DNA of 64,000 nt from Archivesica marissinica. Its lineage: Eukaryota > Mollusca > Bivalvia > Venerida > Vesicomyidae. The position numbers and the translations under genes are program-made. The notes under the pieces are model-generated. The model saw only the letters and a program-made list of their open reading frames with translations. It made no database searches and was not told the DNA's origin. Shown in pieces: positions 45,662 to 57,740 of the stretch (position 1 is its first letter; each line of letters opens with the position of its first letter). The stretch spans positions 11,417,890 through 11,481,889 of the forward strand of contig CM026390.1 of assembly GCA_014843695.1 (NCBI GenBank), written 5' to 3'.

Positions 45662-48600
45662 TAGGATGACAATATAACACACGTGGTATTGTAGGATGAC
45701 AATATAACACAAGTGGTAGTGTAGGATGACAATATAACACACGTGGTATTGTAGGATGACAATATAACACACGTGGTATTGTAGGATGACAATATAACAC
45801 ACGTGGTATTGTAGGATGACAATATAACACACGTGGTATTGTAGGATGACAATATAACACAAGTGGTATTGTAGGATGACAATATAACACAAGTGGTATT
45901 GTAGGATGACAATATAACACACGTGGTATTGTAGGATGACAATATAACACACGTGGTATTGTAGGATGACAATATAACACAAGTGGTAGTGTAGGATGAC
46001 AATATAACACAAGTGGTAGTGTAGGATGACAATATAACACAAGTGGTATTGTAGGATGACAATATAACACAAGTAGTAGTGTAGGATGACAATATAACAC
46101 ACGTGGTATTGTAGGATGACAATATAACACACGTGGTAGTGTAGGATGACAATATAACACAAGTGGTATTGTAGGATGACAATATAACACAAGTGGTATT
46201 GTAGGATGACAATATAACACACGTGGTAGTGTAGGATGACAATATAACACACGTGGTAGTGTAGGATGACAATATAACACACGTGGTAGTGTAGGATGAC
46301 AATATAACACAAGTGGTAGTGTAGGATGACAATATAACACACGTGGTATTGTAGGATGACAATATAACACACGTGGTATTGTAGGATGACAATATAACAC
46401 ACGTGGTAGTGTAGGATGACAATATAACACACGTGGTATTGTAGGATGACAATATAACACACGTGGTATTGTAGGATGACAATATAACACACGTGGTATT
46501 GTAGGATGACAATATAACACACGTGGTATTGTAGGATGACAATATAACACACGTGGTATTGTAGGATGACAATATAACACACGTGGTATTGTAGGATGAC
46601 AATATAACACACGTGGTATTGTAGGATGACAATATAACACACGTGGTATTGTAGGATGACAATATAACACACGTGGTATTGTAGGATGACAATATAACAC
46701 ACGTGGTATTGTAGGATGACAATATAACACACGTGGTATTGTAGGATGACAATATAACACACGTGGTATTGTAGGATGACAATATAACACACGTGGTAGT
46801 GTAGGATGACAATATAACACACGTGGTAGTGTAGGATGACAATATAACACAAGTGGTAGTGTAGGATGACAATATAACACACGTGGTAGTGTAGGATGAC
46901 AATATAACACAAGTGGTATTGTAGGATGACAATATAACACACGTGGTATTGTAGGATGACAATATAACACAAGTGGTAGTGTAGGATGACAATATAACAC
47001 ACGTGGTATTGTAGGATGACAATATAACACACGTGGTATTGTAGGATGACAATATAACACACGTGGTATTGTAGGATGACAATATAACACACGTGGTATT
47101 GTAGGATGACAATATAACACACGTGGTATGTAGGATGACAATATAACACACGTGGTATTGTAGGATGACAATATAACACACGTGGTATTGTAGGATGACA
47201 ATATAACACACGTGGTATTGTAGGATGACAATATAACACACGTGGTATTGTAGGATGACAATATAACACACGTGGTATTGTAGGATGACAATATAACACA
47301 CGTGGTATTGTAGGATGACAATATAACACACGTGGTATTGTAGGATGACAATATAACACACGTGGTATTGTAGGATGACAATATAACACACGTGGTATTG
47401 TAGGATGACAATATAACACACGTGGTATTGTAGGATGACAATATAACACACGTGGTATTGTAGGATGACAATATAGCACACGTGGTATTGTAGGATGACA
47501 ATATACACACGTGTATTGTAGGATGACAATATACACACGTGGTATGTAAAATGACAATATAACACACGTGGTATGTAGGATGACAATATAACACACGTGG
47601 TATTGTAGGATGACAATATAACACACGTGGTATTGTAGGATGACAATATAACACACGTGGTATTGTAGGATGACAATATAACACAAGTGTTATTGTAAAA
47701 TGACAATATAAGACAAGTGGTATTGAAAAATGACAATATAACACAAGTGGTAGTGTAGGATGACAATATAACACACGTGGTATTGTAGGATGACAATATA
47801 ACACACGTGGTATTGTAGAATGACAATATAACACACGTGGTAGTGTAGGATGACAATATAGCACACGTGGTATTGTAGGATGACAATATAACACACGTGG
47901 TATTGTAGAATGACAATATAACACACGTGGTAGTGTAGGATGACAATATAGCACACATGGTATTGTAGGATGACAATATAACACAAGTGTTATTGTAAAA
48001 TGACAATATAAGACAAGTGGTATTGAAAAATGACAATATAACACAAGTGGTAGTGTAGGATGACAATATAACACAAGTGTTATTGTAAAATGACAATATA
48101 AGACAAATGGTATTGAAAAATGACAATATAACACAAGTGGTAGTGTAGGATGACAATATAACACACGTGGTAGTGTAGGATGACAATATAACACACGTGG
48201 TAGTGTAGGATGACAATATAACACAAGTGGTATTGTAGGATGACAATATAACACACGTGGTAGTGTAGGATGACAATATAACACACGTGGTATTGCAGGA
48301 TGACAATATAACACACGTGGTAGTGTAGGATGACAATATAACACACGTGGTAGTGTAGGATGACAATATAACACACGTGGTAGTGTAGGATGACAATATA
48401 ACACACGTGGTATTGTAGGATGACAATATAACACACGTGGTAGTGTAGGATGACAATATAACACACGGAGTGTAGGATGACAATATAACACACGTGGTAT
48501 TGTAGGATGACAATATAACACACGTGGTAGTGTAGGATGACAATATAACACACGTGGTAATGTAGGATGACAATATAACACAAGTGGTAGTGTAGGATGA

Positions 48601-49535
48601 CAATATAACACAAGTGGTAGTGTAGGATGACAATATAACACAAGTGGTAGTGTAGGATGACAATATAACACACGTGGTATTGTAGGATGACAATATAACA
48701 CACGTGGTATTGTAGGATGACAATATAACACACGTGGTATTGTAGGATGACAATATAACACACGTGGTATTGTAGGATGACAATATAACACACGTGGTAT
48801 TGTAGGATGACAATATAACACACGTGGTATTGTAGGATGACAATATAACACACGTGGTATTGTAGGATGACAATATAACACACGTGGTATTGTAGGATGA
48901 CAATATAACACACGTGGTATTGTAGGATGACAATATAACACACGTGGTATTGTAGGATGACAATATAACACAAGTGGTAATGTAGGATGACAATATAACA
49001 CACGTGGTAGTGTAGGATGACAATATAACACAAGTGGTAATGTAGGATGACAATATAACACACGTGGTATTGTAGGATGACAATATAGCACACGTGGTAT
49101 TGTAGGATGACAATATAGCACACGTGGTATTGTAGGATGACAATATAGCACACGTGGTATTGTAGGATGACAATATCACACAAGTGGTATTGTAGGATGA
49201 CAATATAACAAACGTGGTATTGTAGGATGACAATATAACACAACTGGTATTGTAGGATGACAATATAACACACGTAGTATTGTAGAATGACAATATAACA
49301 CACGTGGTATTGTAGGATGACAATATAACAAACGTGGTAGTGTAGGATGACAATATAACACACGTGGTAGTGTAGGATGACAATATAACACACGTGGTAG
49401 TGTAGGATGACAATATAACACACGTGGTAGTGTAGGATGACAATATAACACACGTGGTATTGTAGCATGACAATATAACACAAGTAGTAGTGTAGAATGA
49501 CAATATAACACACGTGGTATTGAAAAACGACAATA
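45662..49535. repeat. 30-bp minisatellite with E-boxes, about 129 copies
   Basis: Unit TGTAGGATGACAATATAACA plus CACGTGGTAT. Three main variable positions: CACGTG/CAAGTG, TATT/TAGT, and GGATG/GAATG/AAATG. The unit is stop-free on the minus strand, so frames of 1014-1644 codons run through it and even through the N gap; they are not genes. Units near 47500-48120 are more degenerate. Confidence 0.98.
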
Positions 49536-50231
49536 TAAGACAACAATGACGATTTCAAATATCCTCAGAATATGTGGATGAGCAGCGCAGTCTATTACGT
49601 ATTGACTGACACAATAACACCCTGTTATAAGGGCTGAAATACCAAATTGTGAGCAAGACAAATAACATCGGTAACATGAACATTCGTTTGAGACGCCTGA
49701 CAATTTGAGTGAACATGCAATTCATATCGTTATGTTTGGTTTGTTTAGTCTTTTTTCCAATAATGATTTCTCGGAAATATAGACATAGAGAGAGAGCGCG
49801 CGATCATTATTTGTCCTCGTTGATTGTATTTGGATTATACGACGAGTTCTGTCTTTGCCGATTGGGATCAGAACAACAATCGAGTCTCTTTAAGCTTTGT
49901 AATGACAATGGTGTTCGTACCGGTTTTAAAACTATAACTATATGGTGAACTCGCCCACAATGTTCCCACTGTATATTTAAATGCATGCGCTTAGAAAATC
50001 TTTCTTATATACAGGGTCACACTTGTAGAATTCCCTCCCTCCCTTATCACATCAAAACAGCACCTTTCTGTTGCACAATTCAAAGCGTTATATATCAGGT
50101 GGTGCAAAGAACAGACCAATAACCTAATAAACTGATCATTTACAATTATACATGAATATAAGTATTGGTTCTTGCAGCTTATATCTTATTTCCTATGAAA
50201 GTGTTACTGGCTACTGGTTACTTGTTTCATT
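49536..50231. other. No feature seen
   Basis: Unique-looking sequence after the array. No MGRN1-like exon recognised. Confidence 0.4.
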
Positions 50232-50403
50232 ATGCGCGCTCGCTTCTCACCAATGCAAGCCGTGTTCGATCCTCGGACAGGGAAGTACGTGAGATGGTAT
50301 GGATGTCGCCAGATCGGACAGGTGGGTTTTCTCCGGGTACTCCGGTTTCCTCCCACACGAATGACCACATTTACGCTTTCATCGGCGCCAACGAGAGTGA
50401 TTA
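50232..50403 (+). repeat. tRNA-derived SINE, family S2, abutting LINE 2
   Basis: GCGCGCTCGCTTCTCACCAA, TGTTCGATCCTCGGAC, CGCCAGATCGGACAGGTGGG, TACTCCGGTTTCCTCCCACA, GGCGCCAACGAGAGTGATTA. It stops at GATTAAT, exactly where the 3' end of LINE 2 begins, so the shared SINE tail is missing. Confidence 0.85.
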
Positions 50404-53118
50404 ATGAACGAACGAACATATTTTATTCACATAAACTATACAGTTTTTAGTGACATAGCAATATTACATTCTACAACATAAGTATAAAATTATGACAACA
50501 AATGTAGGTGATAATTATTGGCATACCATATTACTATAGGGATGAACTATAGTATATAATTTTACTTACTCGAAATCTTAAAACATTTCTAAATGCAATC
50601 CTAATTACAGTGACATCTATATATGCGATATACTGTATTTCAGTACAACATATAAATAAATACTATGTACAACAAAAAGTGACATATAAACCTGATACTA
50701 GTGTATTTTAAAATGGACAACATATTGAAAAAACCGTTTCTGTATCTTTTAGTCGATTGTTCAGATCAATCAAGTCATATACAGAACAGTATGCAATACA
50801 TATTCCATACTAGGGATACAGCGTTAGTTGGAACACACCAAACTAGAATCCACTTCTAAGAAATTTGTTGCCGGTTCAGTGATTGGGTCGATCCCTACCT
50901 ACGAGGCTCCCGCTACACCCGTGACACTCTCCTCGGAATAGATTCCATCTGACTGTTACACCAATGCTAGCCTCAGTATGGGCTATCATATAAAAAGTAT
51001 TGTTCAACGAATTCTATAATTTTGACCTCATAATTATATGTTGATCTAAGCAAAGATAAACATTCAATATAATTGTATAAGAAATATTAATATCAGTTTT
51101 AAAGACCTCCAGGAACGGTTTATGATCTAATGATACGTAACTCAAGAGCTTCTTGTATACATTTGCTTAACATATATAATTCAGATTTGTCTTTACTGGA
51201 CAACAACTGAGTAAATTTAAACATACTTGGGTTTACTCTATTATACCGTTTTATATAAGTTCGTCTATAAAATTCATATGGCCAACACTTAAATATAAAA
51301 TGAAATTCGTCTTCTATTTAGTTTGTAGAACAAATTTGGCAATATCTTAGATTTCTATCAATTCCATCTCTTCCATATCTACCAGATTGAATTCTAAGAC
51401 TATGTGCAGATATTCTTATTCTTGTAAGTGCAATTTATATTGATACGCAGATTGCGAGACACATTGCTATTCAAATAAAATTCTATACCTAATGTATCCT
51501 TAACACATTTATACAATGTTAGCACTTCCATGTTATTTATAGTCATACGCCATTCCTGCATAAATTCATCCAATACTCTTTGTTTGAACAATAAAAGGAA
51601 CGATTGATCATTGCATTCTGATATTTGGTTATATGTAACATAATTCCATTTATACAGGAATCCATATTTAGATAATAAATCTTTAACACTAGTAAACCAA
51701 TTTGCCTTACCATTCGATACATCATTCATGGCAGTATCAACAATTGATTTTATAATAATATTCATTTTATATTATATTATATACAATTGATTTTATAATA
51801 ATATTCATTATAATATCATTACGACACAATTTTAACCAATATTTAAAAAACGTGTATATCTGTTTATATATAATGGATAACGTCCTAATTCGCCATAAAC
51901 AGCAACGTTACATGTTGATTGTCTAACTCCTAATACCATTTTACAGAATTTAACATATATATTTTCTAACATTTTGGATTTTGAAAACCCCCATATTTCA
52001 CATCCATAAGAAATTGTTGAATTTACAAATGCATCAAATAACTGCAACGCCACTTTGGGCAAAGTGTCATGTCTTTTTAGATTAGCAGTGAGGGTAGGGT
52101 GTTCATTGATTTAAGACCTTTTCCATACAATGTCTGTGTATTTAAGTTAAAATTACCAGTATAATTAAGTGTTACACCCAAATAATTAAAATCATTTACA
52201 ACCTCTAGATATGCATTTCCATATATCCATCTCTTGCCGCTTAGTAATCCTCCACGCTTTCTAAATACAACACATTTGGTTTTCTCAATGTTAACTTCGA
52301 GTCCCCACTTGTTACAATATTCGTGTAATTTATCCAAAGACGCTTGCATATCTCCGGGGTTTAAAGCTAGCATTACCATATCATCTGCGAACAACAATAA
52401 AATCAGACAAATACGAGTATCTTGTAAAGTAAGGCCACCTTCTGTTCTATTTTGTAAATACAATTCTAAATCTTCTACAAACAGCGAAAACATAATCGGC
52501 GAAATTATCTCCCCTTGTCTCAATCCGACTGCAATTTCAAAGAAATCAAAGTAGTTACCAGCATCACAAGATCGTACACACGATTTCACAGTTTGGTACA
52601 TACTTCTAATTGCACGTAAAAGTTTACAGTTAATACCCATATTATACAATTTATACCATAATGCATTTCTATAAATAGAATCAAAACAACGTCTCATATC
52701 TATAAAAGTACAATACAATCTATTGTTTTCGTTAATACATTGTTGTATCAATGAATGGAGTATAAATACAGCGTCTATAGTGGACCTGCCTTTTCTAAAA
52801 CCAAATTGAACATCTGAAATTATATTATTTTCTTCACTCCATTTTGTAAGACGATCATTTAAAACACTTGTAAACAATTTACCTAGGTTACTTAACAGCG
52901 TAATAACTCTATAATTGTTTACATCATGTGTATCTCACTTTTTATGTAACGAAATAATGATACCTTTTGTCCATACCTCTGGGAATATTCCAGTGTCTAA
53001 AATTGTATTAAACATAACAGTAATATATCCAGCTAGAATATCACTAGCCTCAAGAAAATACTCGTTTAGCAACTTATCTTCACCAGATGCCTTATTTCTA
53101 CTTAATTTGTTATTGCGT

Positions 53119-53372
53119 TACAAATTTCACTGAATGAATGAATGGTGTTTTACGGCGCATCGACATCTAAGGTCATGTAGCGCGCATTAAAGTTATGTTT
53201 ATTGTCGAGTGTATGAAATAAAATTCTATATAAGTATATGCATTACGTAAAAATTAATACTAAGAAGTTATAAAGACGTAAGATTAATTACAGGTAATAT
53301 ATGAATGAATGATTACTACAAAGGCATGATTAACAATTGATATCACAGCTTATTATAAATACAAATTTCACT
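53119..53372. mobile_element. 228-bp short insertion in LINE 2
   Basis: The 13-bp duplication TACAAATTTCACT (53119-53131 and 53360-53372) flanks 228 bp starting GAATGAATGAATGGTGTTTT and ACGGCGCATCGAC. The duplication falls inside the ORF2 codons for CSEIC, so removal restores the LINE frame there. A 13-bp duplication suits a SINE-like retroposon; I see no tRNA head. Confidence 0.85.
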
Positions 53373-54499
53373 ACATGATATTTTAGCATCTAATTCTTCG
53401 TAAGCTGGGTCAATATTGTCAAAATTATTGGTATTATTGAAGCTTTCCGCATCATCATTTATATTGTGATTAACATTAGAAAACATTTCTTCAAAATACA
53501 TTTTAAAATCACCCAAAGGTATATTACAACTGTTTACTGTATTATTATTTTTAAAATACCTCCACAAATCTCGTGGTTTACATTTTTTAAGGTTTTCAAA
53601 ATATCTTGTTTGCTTAAATTTAAATGCTCTGCTTTTATGTCTTATAACCCGTTTGTATACATTTTTATAATGGCATAGCTCTACTCTATCAGCATCAGAT
53701 TGTGTTTGATTAAATTGAAATAATGCGTCCTTATATAGACGTTTTGCTTGTCTGCACTCTAAATCGAACCATTTATTACTATCATCTATATTTGATCGCA
53801 CAAATGAACTATTTTTACGTACATACTTTACAAATAATGGATCGGCAATGTATCTAATAATACTGGTGAACGAATTCACCATGCTGTGAACAGCTGTCTC
53901 GTCGCTTCCTTCAATGTTAACTATGGTATCGAAGTTAATCAAAGTTTCGATCAGTGCTGCTCTAAATGTGTCTTTGTCTTCAATATTCCACTTAATAAAC
54001 TGCACATTACAAGGGGTTTCACAATGTTCAATAGTGGAATGGCATTTAATATTAAAACTAAATGGAGCATGGTCACTGAAATTATTAAACTCCTGAATAC
54101 TGAAGTCTAAAATGCTATTAAAACTGTTCTCACTTAATAACAAATAGTCTATTACGCTTGATCCGCTCCTGTTGAAGCACGTGTACGATCCTTTACCAAA
54201 GTCATGTCCTAGACGGCCATTTGCAATGCTAAGAGATGTTGCTTTACACATGTCAATTATTCTGTTGCCGTGTGAATTACTCACATTGTCCATAGATATT
54301 CTTGGCAACAATGTATCGACGCAGTAGTCCACGTAATCTAGTTCTGGAACTAATCTATCATATAAAATGGAGTCTTGTTTACATGATGTCCTCGCGTTAC
54401 AATCACCAGCGACCAGTACTCTACCTTTAGCTTCATAGTAATACATATCATTTTGTAAGCAATCAAACAGGTCAACGTCAATTACATTGGTATGTAGGG

Positions 54500-55410
54500 A
54501 TTTCACGGCCTCGATACCCGGTTAACACTGGGCGCGGGTATGAGCCTGATGTTTTCGAGATTGCAGCACAAGTTCACAATGTCAATTCACTCGTTACGTC
54601 TTTATTTTTTATAGTTCTTGATATATAACGTATAATATAACGTCTATAACGTGTAGCACGCTAATGATAACACTAATGATAACGGTAACGCTATTTGTAA
54701 CTGGTAACGCTATTTGTAACGCTATTTGTAACGCTATTTGTAACGCTATTTGTAACGGTTATCTGAAATTAATAATAAACTACTATCAAAACAGAGAAAC
54801 AAACTTACACGTAATTAACAAAACATGTAATAAACCAACTAATTGAAACAATTACTTATCTTTGTAACAAACATTACATCAGTCCGTGTTCTTACAAGAT
54901 ACATGTAATACAAATTATTAACACTTAGTTTCAATCTAAAAAGTATCGTCTTCTATAACATTATTTTCACAAGCCTTTAGGATGATGATAAAAAAATTTA
55001 CATTTAAATGTAAAATACAGTTGTAACTTACTGAACAATTCCATCTGCTTATCCTCGAAAAACTTGACTAATTCACACAAACTTCAGGAACAACCTGTTA
55101 GTTCAGTCTATAATTTCTTAGTGCCGCAGTGGGCGATTTTTAGTACAAGTGCAAAGCCATTGTTTTACAAAATATGCATTTTCCGCCATGCTCCTCCAAT
55201 GAAAACGCATGATATACAACTTGGAAAGAGTCAAACCTTGGCTTCTTCCAAATAAGGGAAGTGCCCAGCCAGAATTTTCTGGACAATACTTGTCAGTGAG
55301 TAGCAACATATACCTTTCAGCTACGAGATAGTGTAAGGTAAACATGTTCTAAGGACATTTTCCAGGCAACACTTTACTGTAAAATAAATCGTTTGAAGTC
55401 ATTCACCCAG
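54500..55410. mobile_element. About 0.9-kb insertion in the LINE 2 endonuclease
   Basis: The LINE coding sequence stops near 55410 (NCLE) and resumes near 54500 (TNVIDVDLFDCL). The inserted DNA has no recognised ORF; TTCAC occurs at both borders and may be the target duplication. It holds a 12-bp tandem repeat GTAACGCTATTT (about 6 copies, 54684-54757). Element type unknown. Confidence 0.6.
54684..54757. repeat. 12-bp tandem repeat
   Basis: GTAACGCTATTT about six times, with one CTG interruption. Confidence 0.95.
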
Positions 55411-55813
55411 CAACTTCACTAGTCTCCAAACAATTGGTAATAGGCGAACTGTCATTCCAAATATAAACAGCTGCTAAGAACACATCCGAGTCAATATTGA
55501 AAAAAGCTTTATCAAATTTTAACCAAATATCATGTGTATTTTTTGCAATTGAAATTCCTTCTTTAATCTCATTGCGTACATAAATAACCGTTCCACCCGA
55601 ATTCCTTTTCGCATTTCGATATCTGAATTTTCTATAGAAATTATAACAGTAATAACCATCCAAATATATTTTACTATTTTTATCAGTTCAAGACTCAGCT
55701 AAAATAATAATATCAGTATCCGATAAAAGCTTAACAAAATCACAGTCTGATCTTTTACGCGTACTCAAACCATTGCAATTCCAAACAAAACACTTAAGTC
55801 CATCCAATCCGTC

Positions 55814-55906
55814 CTATGCGTTCTTCACAGGTCTGCCGTTAACGTACAAAGTATCATACGAGATCCACGCCCTATTCCCTGCCTGCTTCTCCTCTTTCAT
55901 CCTCTT
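55814..55906 (-). pseudogene. LINE 2 ORF1, C-terminal fragment
   Basis: Minus-strand codons RMKEEKQAGNRAWISYDTLY, VNGRPVKNA, then TAG at 55816-55814, about 25 bp before the ORF2 start region. The pattern (YDTLYVNGRP, stop, ORF2) is that of an ORF1 end in APE-type LINEs. Upstream it runs straight into a 42-bp minisatellite, so the rest of ORF1 is lost or displaced. Confidence 0.65.
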
Positions 55907-56455
55907 AGCGTCATATGGTTAGTCACTGCAGTAGGGCGGGGTGTTGTTAGCGTCATATGGTTAGTCACTGCAGTAGGGCGGGGTGTTGTTAGCGTCATAT
56001 GGTTAGTCACTGCAGTAGGCGGGGTGTTGTTAGCGTCATATGGTTAGTCAGTGCAGCAGGACGGGGTGTTGTTAGCGTCATATGGTTAGTCAATGCAGTA
56101 GGGCGGGGTGTTGTTAGCGTCATATGGTTAGTCAGTGCAGCAGGACGGGGTGTTGTTAGCGTCATATGGTTAGTCAGTGCAGCATGACGGGGTGTTGTTA
56201 GCGTCATATTGTTAGTCACTGCAGCAGGGCGGGGTGTTGTTAGCGTCATATGGTTAGTCACTGCAGCATGACGGGGTGTTGTTAGCGTCATATTGTTAGT
56301 CAGTGCAGCAGGACGGGGTGTTGTTAGCGTCATATTGTTAGTCACTGCAGCAGGACGGGGTGTTGTTAGTGTCATATGGTTAGTCACTGCAGCAGGGCGG
56401 GGTGTTGTTAGCGTCATATGGTTAGTCAGTGCAGCAGGACGGGGTTTGTTATTTT
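55907..56455. repeat. 42-bp minisatellite, about 13 copies
   Basis: Unit GTTAGCGTCATATGGTTAGT plus CACTGCAGTAGGGCGGGGTG plus TT. 42 is a multiple of three and stop-free on both strands, hence the 156-codon minus frame. GC-richer than its surroundings. Confidence 0.95.
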
Positions 56456-56510
56456 CTCGTTCTTGACAAAGTAACATTGCCTATTAACGTACTTAGTCAT
56501 TTATTTCAAA

Positions 56511-56935
56511 TAAATATAAGATAAGATAAGAAAACTTGTATTTTAGTGACATGTGCGTTCATATATACAACATTACAATAAATGTATAATATTACTATAG
56601 CACCCGGCCCAGTGGACCTATAAGTCACCTTAAGCTTTAAATTATAATTATTAACAACCGTTAGCAGTATACAATATACCATTAGCTATGACAAATAATT
56701 TCAATTCACAAGTTATTAAGTATGTACAAATATACATATATGGACATATAAGACATTTATAGTACACACACATTTATTAATACATAATACATCTTCTTAG
56801 CATGTAAGATTTCATGTACATTAATATATGTACGCAAATGTTACCAATGGCATCTACGACATTCTGAATGATTTAATTGATTCTACTCGTTTAGGCATGG
56901 GAGTAATTCTAAGTGTTGTATTATTATTTCAGCGT
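56511..56935 (-). mobile_element. 5'-truncated LINE 3' fragment
   Basis: Begins (plus) with (GATAA)n then AAAACTTGTATTTTAGTGAC, resembling the LINE 2 3' end (tail tetramers, then CAGTTTTTAGTGACATAGC at 50441). No coding sequence retained. Assigned by the similar 3' end only. Confidence 0.45.
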
Positions 56936-56944
56936 CAGACGTGT

Positions 56945-57163
56945 ATGTATGTATGTATGTTCATTAATGTCAAACCCCTTCCGGGGACCTAGACATGTTT
57001 TCCAGGGCATGCCTAGCCGACCATAGCGGTTAACCAGTACTATGCAATGTGTGTGAGGTGCCTTGCTTAATGACACTGCATACGTGGTCTGACTGAGTAT
57101 CGAACCCGGACCATTCGATTCCAAATCCGACGCTCTACCCATTGGATCACGACGACGACGTGT
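56945..57163 (-). repeat. tRNA-derived SINE, family S4
   Basis: (TATG)n tail, GTCAAACCCCTTCCGGGGAC, TTTTCCAGGGCATGCCTAG, GGTTAACCAGTACTATGCAA, then the minus-strand B box GGGTTCGATACTC and head ending CGTGATCCAATGGGTAGAGC. Same family as 15412-15850, opposite strand. Confidence 0.88.
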
Positions 57164-57553
57164 GTTCCATAGATACATATCAAACTGGCTTAAACCAAAC
57201 TAGGAACCAACCCTTCCACTAATTGCTTAGTCCGTCACGTGCAAGACATTTGGATAAGTCATGCCGCTTATGTTTAGTCTCCAAAATTCACATTTAATAG
57301 CAAGGAGATAGACAGATGCAACCTGCTATCAAACGACCATTACATTGATATCTCCCCAGATAGAGCAGCAAGGTTTTAATGTCTCGTTAAGAAACGAATT
57401 GTCTGACCATCAGCCTGTGAAGAAGCTATAATGTTTCACAATTAGGGTAATAGGCAATCTATTCAGGACATAAAATTGACTGAAGGAAACAGGATGTAGA
57501 TACTAGTGTGCCCCACATCAATTTGGCAAATTCATTGGTGTCCGAACATTCAG
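57164..57553. other. No feature seen
   Basis: No exon or repeat recognised. Confidence 0.4.
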
Positions 57554-57684
57554 CTGTGTTCGAATATATGCTCGCCATTTGGTTCACCGGAGACGAGGAT
57601 AAATAAATGTATCTACTACTGTGTTCGAATATATGCTCGCCATTTGGTTCGCCGGAGACGAGGATAAATAAACGTATCTACTAC
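57554..57684. repeat. 65-bp direct duplication
   Basis: Unit GTGTTCGAATATATGCTCGC ... GGAGACGAGGATAAATAA ... CTACTACT, twice. The piece TTGGTTCGCCGGA...CGAGGATAAATAA also occurs at 42034-42061, so it belongs to a dispersed repeat. Confidence 0.85.
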
Positions 57685-57740
57685 TGTGTTCTAATAGGCA
57701 GGAGTTGTTTATTTTGTTTGTTTGTTTGTTTGTTTGTTTT

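Larger units (their letters stand above)
51120..55790 (-). pseudogene. LINE 2 ORF2 (endonuclease-reverse transcriptase), broken
   Basis: Reads in pieces: FVWNCNGLSTRKRSD and TDIIILAES (55790-55690), then TGA at 55690-55688 where Trp is expected; NSGGTVIYVRNEI ... VYIWNDSSP (to 55410); after an insertion, RVLVAGDCNART and NNFSDHAPFSF, which keep the catalytic SDH; after another insertion, KASGEDKLLNEYF, a TGA near 52937, NNYRVITLLSNLGKLFTSVL, FIDMRRCFDSI, VGLRQGEIISPIMFSLFVED and LLLFADDMVML (catalytic FADD, about 52385); then LFDAFVNSTISYGCEIWG and a C-terminal CQIC ... HFIFKC cluster, ending at TAA 51122-51120. Its reverse transcriptase differs clearly from LINE 1 (FADD, RQGE versus HADD, RQCQ), so it is a separate lineage. 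Not functional. Confidence 0.88.
50404..55906 (-). mobile_element. LINE (non-LTR retrotransposon) 2, decayed, antisense
   Basis: Minus-strand order: end of ORF1, ORF2 endonuclease, reverse transcriptase, C-terminal Cys/His cluster, about 0.7 kb of 3' UTR, then GAATAAAATATG and a (GTTC)n tail at 50404-50420. Broken by a 228-bp insertion (53132-53359), a roughly 0.9-kb insertion (54500-55410) and several stops and frameshifts. Either downstream of MGRN1 or in a late MGRN1 intron. Confidence 0.88.

Noticed and set aside
44556..49558. Minus-strand open frames of 1014, 1531 and 1644 codons
   Set aside because: They run through a stop-free 30-bp tandem repeat and straight across 1000 N. Several frames are open at once and units vary by indels, so there is no sign of coding selection.
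56007..56477. 156-codon frame with RPAALTNHMTLTT repeats
   Set aside because: The 42-bp minisatellite unit is a multiple of three; both strands are open.
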